NCBI GenBank assembly: GCA_965226025.1
Contig: CBDDCD010000001.1
Coordinates: 434,001 to 498,000, forward strand
Source of the DNA: Moanibacter sp965226025
GTDB lineage: Bacteria > Verrucomicrobiota > Verrucomicrobiia > Opitutales > UBA2987
Direction: 5' to 3'
Length of the DNA: 64,000 bases
In this document: positions 62,088-64,000 of the stretch, in pieces
Position numbering within the stretch: the first letter of the stretch is position 1
Layout: every line of letters begins with the position of its first letter
Program-made: the position numbers and the translations under genes
Notes under the pieces: generated by a model
Seen by the model: the letters and a program-made list of their open reading frames with translations, nothing else
The model's database searches: none
What the model was told of the DNA's origin: nothing

Positions 62088-63221
62088 ATGCCACTGGAGA
62101 ACGAAGACATATTCACGCAGATTGAAGACGATTTTAAGAAACACCGATCGTCTGTGCTCCGACTGTTGGTGGTCGCGGGGTTGCTGTTTGTCGTTGCCGG
62201 AATTTTCTTTTTCCGGATGGAGCAGACCGTTCATGCGACGGGAATTGTCCTAAGGGATGATGAATTCATCATATTCTCGCCGGCCGAAGGAACAATCGCT
62301 CGGGTAGAGATCGCGGAGGGGGATACAGTGAAGGAGGGAGAGCTGCTCATGGTGTTGGATGACGGCGACATCAGCCTCGAGCTCCTACAGAAACGCCGCC
62401 AGCTCCAGATTCTTGAATCGGAACTAGCTCAAAACAAACTGGCAATTGAGGAGTTCGAAGTCCGTCCGGGTAGCGGAGATCTTCTCAATGCCGAGGAGAG
62501 ACTTCGGCTATTGAACGAGATGGCGCAAATCCGGGAGGACTACGTGAAGTCCCTTCAGAGGTTGCTTGAGCAAAACGCGATTCCTCAGGCGCAGTATGCT
62601 GAGCAGCGAGCCGAACTACTCGAACTCGAACTCCAACGATCGGACGCGAAACTGCGGGCCCGATGGGTCAAGGAGGGCGTTCTCCAAATCGAGAAGGAAA
62701 GGCTTCTGGTGGACCGCAACAGGCTCGAAAGCCAGGTCGTCCTGTTGCGGGAAGAAATCGCGATTTCCAAGCAGCTGAGAGATCGCTTTCATATTTACGC
62801 AGCCATAGAAGGACGCATCACCGATCTCAGATATCGCTATTCAGGTATGGCTCTCGCTAAGGGAGAGCCGTTGCTGAAGATTAGCAATCCCAAGAGCAAG
62901 TATATCGTCGAAGCGGAGGTCGGAGAAAGGAACTTTGACCTCATCCGGGAGGGGACAGCGGTCCGAATGGAATCGAGAGTTTTTGATTCCATACTGGAGG
63001 GTTTCATCATAGGGAAGGTCACCCAGGTTGATCCTCAGGGAAAATTCGATGCAGGGCTGGGAGAAGAAGGACCCACTTTCGAAGTGGAGATCGATGTCAA
63101 CCACACCCCGCACCGGCTCATTCTCGGATCCCGCCTCGATGTCTACTTTCTCATCGGGAGGCGATCTATTCTGAAGACATTATTCGATTTGCCCGAGTCA
63201 CCCAGGAGAGCGAGTTCGTAA
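62088..63221 (+). CDS. HlyD-type membrane fusion protein
   Basis: A 377-residue periplasmic adaptor of an efflux or secretion system. One N-terminal helix (residues ~24-43) anchors it. A biotinyl-lipoyl-like half domain follows (VHATGIVLRDDEFIIFSPAEG), then a long coiled coil (about 110-230, ELLELELQRSDAKLRARW) and the second half of the lipoyl domain plus beta-barrel (YAAIEGRITDLRYRYSGMAL, EAEVGERNFDLIREGT). The absence of a long hairpin-tip motif suggests it may not contact a TolC-like protein. It lies 46 bp before an ABC transporter gene. Confidence 0.85.
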   Translation: MPLENEDIFTQIEDDFKKHRSSVLRLLVVAGLLFVVAGIFFFRMEQTVHATGIVLRDDEFIIFSPAEGTIARVEIAEGDTVKEGELLMVLDDGDISLELLQKRRQLQILESELAQNKLAIEEFEVRPGSGDLLNAEERLRLLNEMAQIREDYVKSLQRLLEQNAIPQAQYAEQRAELLELELQRSDAKLRARWVKEGVLQIEKERLLVDRNRLESQVVLLREEIAISKQLRDRFHIYAAIEGRITDLRYRYSGMALAKGEPLLKISNPKSKYIVEAEVGERNFDLIREGTAVRMESRVFDSILEGFIIGKVTQVDPQGKFDAGLGEEGPTFEVEIDVNHTPHRLILGSRLDVYFLIGRRSILKTLFDLPESPRRASS

Positions 63222-63267
63222 ATCCGATGATGGATGCCGGGGTTATTTTGAACTGATCCTACTGAAT

Positions 63268-64000
63268 ATGGACTACAAGGACCCAACCGAAGCCCCGACT
63301 CTCTTGAAGTATATCTGGTCCTACCGGGGGAAGCAAATGAAAGGGCTTGGATTGACCATGCTCCGGGCGATTATGATCGCGCCTCTTCCGTTTCTTTTCC
63401 GAGTCATTATTGATGAACATGTGACGTCCGGGAACCTGTTTGGTATCCTGAGTGTTATGTTTCTCTTCGGTGGGCTTCTCATCTTGCATTACTGCTTCGC
63501 GGTTTATGCCTCCCGCTATTTTGCGATCTCGGTGGGCCGCATGATGGTTGAGCTGAGAGGACGCATATTTCAAAAACTGCAAATGCTCAGCTTCGGCTAT
63601 CTTGATGACCAGCAGACCGGAAGACTGATTTCGAAATACGCATTTGATACCCAGAGGATCGAAATGGTCACTCTCCCGCTTCTTCGGCAGCTATTACCGG
63701 AGGCCCTAGTCAGTATTTCCATCATCGTTCTTCTGACGCTCTTCAACTGGCAGCTGATGATCGTGTTGGCAATGATCATCCCGATTTACGCTTTCGCGCG
63801 TATCGTATTCTACGGCAAACTCAGGGAGCGGGAGCGCGAAGCTCGGTTGGCTCAGGAGGGAATGACCGGACAGGCCACCGAGTTGATCAGCGCGATTCGG
63901 CTTATTCGTGGGTTCGGGCAGGAAAAAACGGCCCTCGACACAATGAACACATCGAGTGAGAACTTTGCCTTATCGAGAGCTCAACAGTCCTCCCTCAGTG
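63268..64000 (+). CDS. ABC exporter, membrane-domain part (3' truncated)
   Basis: An open frame from ATG 63268 runs off the window end (244 codons here), so the ATP-binding domain is not visible. It shows at least five hydrophobic helices with the type I exporter pattern: MIAPLPFLFRVIIDEHV, MFLFGGLLILHYCFAVYASR, the coupling-helix sequence LSFGYLDDQQTGRLISKYAF, and ELISAIRLIRGFGQEKTALD. It pairs with the HlyD gene 46 bp upstream, suggesting a secretion or lipid-export system. The substrate is unknown. Confidence 0.85.
   Translation, partial: MDYKDPTEAPTLLKYIWSYRGKQMKGLGLTMLRAIMIAPLPFLFRVIIDEHVTSGNLFGILSVMFLFGGLLILHYCFAVYASRYFAISVGRMMVELRGRIFQKLQMLSFGYLDDQQTGRLISKYAFDTQRIEMVTLPLLRQLLPEALVSISIIVLLTLFNWQLMIVLAMIIPIYAFARIVFYGKLREREREARLAQEGMTGQATELISAIRLIRGFGQEKTALDTMNTSSENFALSRAQQSSLS

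Overview
The window reads like chromosomal DNA of a Gram-negative, aerobic, heterotrophic bacterium, most likely a member of the Verrucomicrobiota/PVC group. This is an inference from the gene mix: an alternative complex III operon, an LPS heptose epimerase, DUF5069, gluconolactonase-like enzymes, Gfo/Idh oxidoreductases and duplicated four-helix-bundle genes. No rRNA or tRNA gene was seen. The DNA is moderately GC-rich, and its intergenic regions are unusually full of palindromic and tandem repeats.

Layout. 1-7.5 kb: alternative complex III (actB truncated by the window edge, then actC, actD, actE, actF) and a small membrane protein. 7.9-11.3 kb: a cbb3-like oxidase set (ccoN-, ccoO- and ccoP-like) whose subunit I lacks most of the expected heme and copper ligands. 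11.7-20 kb: an IS1634-type element, hldD, proC, and two of three identical 1,437-bp IS256-family elements. 20.4-33.4 kb: a signalling region. A porin, a substrate-binding lipoprotein-like protein, a sensor kinase split into two frames, a response regulator, a receiver protein with a KaiA-like C-terminal domain, KaiB and KaiC run head-to-tail with overlapping or near-overlapping junctions. They are followed by three further receiver/kinase proteins and one single-domain regulator. 33.7-36.2 kb: a secreted orphan protein, a tandem palindromic repeat and the third IS256 copy. 36.4-46.4 kb, minus strand: beta-oxidation genes (a frameshifted acyl-CoA dehydrogenase, a FadJ-type bifunctional enzyme, a thiolase), then a PaaK-like AMP ligase and a patatin-type lipase. 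46.8-64 kb: two duplicated four-helix-bundle (S23/IVP family) genes, each embedded in its own repeat field; a cation-exchanger-like protein; an AAA ATPase; a Gfo/Idh oxidoreductase; DUF5069; two SMP-30 proteins; two further transposases; and the start of an HlyD/ABC exporter operon cut by the window end.

How the genes fit together. Alternative complex III oxidises quinol and passes electrons to c-type cytochromes that should feed a terminal oxidase. The oxidase set present here keeps its cytochrome c subunits, but its subunit I looks non-catalytic. The Kai cluster is a complete KaiA-like/KaiB/KaiC set wired to two-component proteins, which suggests a protein-phosphorylation timer with a periplasmic input. 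The beta-oxidation, AMP-ligase and lipase genes form a plausible lipid-use locus, although its acyl-CoA dehydrogenase is broken in this sequence.

Main points of novelty: the KaiA-like protein next to kaiBC outside Cyanobacteria; the ligand-poor CcoN; a family of palindromic CTAG-bounded elements that in four cases supply the TAG stop codon of the neighbouring gene; and the repeated pairing of duplicated four-helix-bundle genes with dense palindromic repeat arrays.
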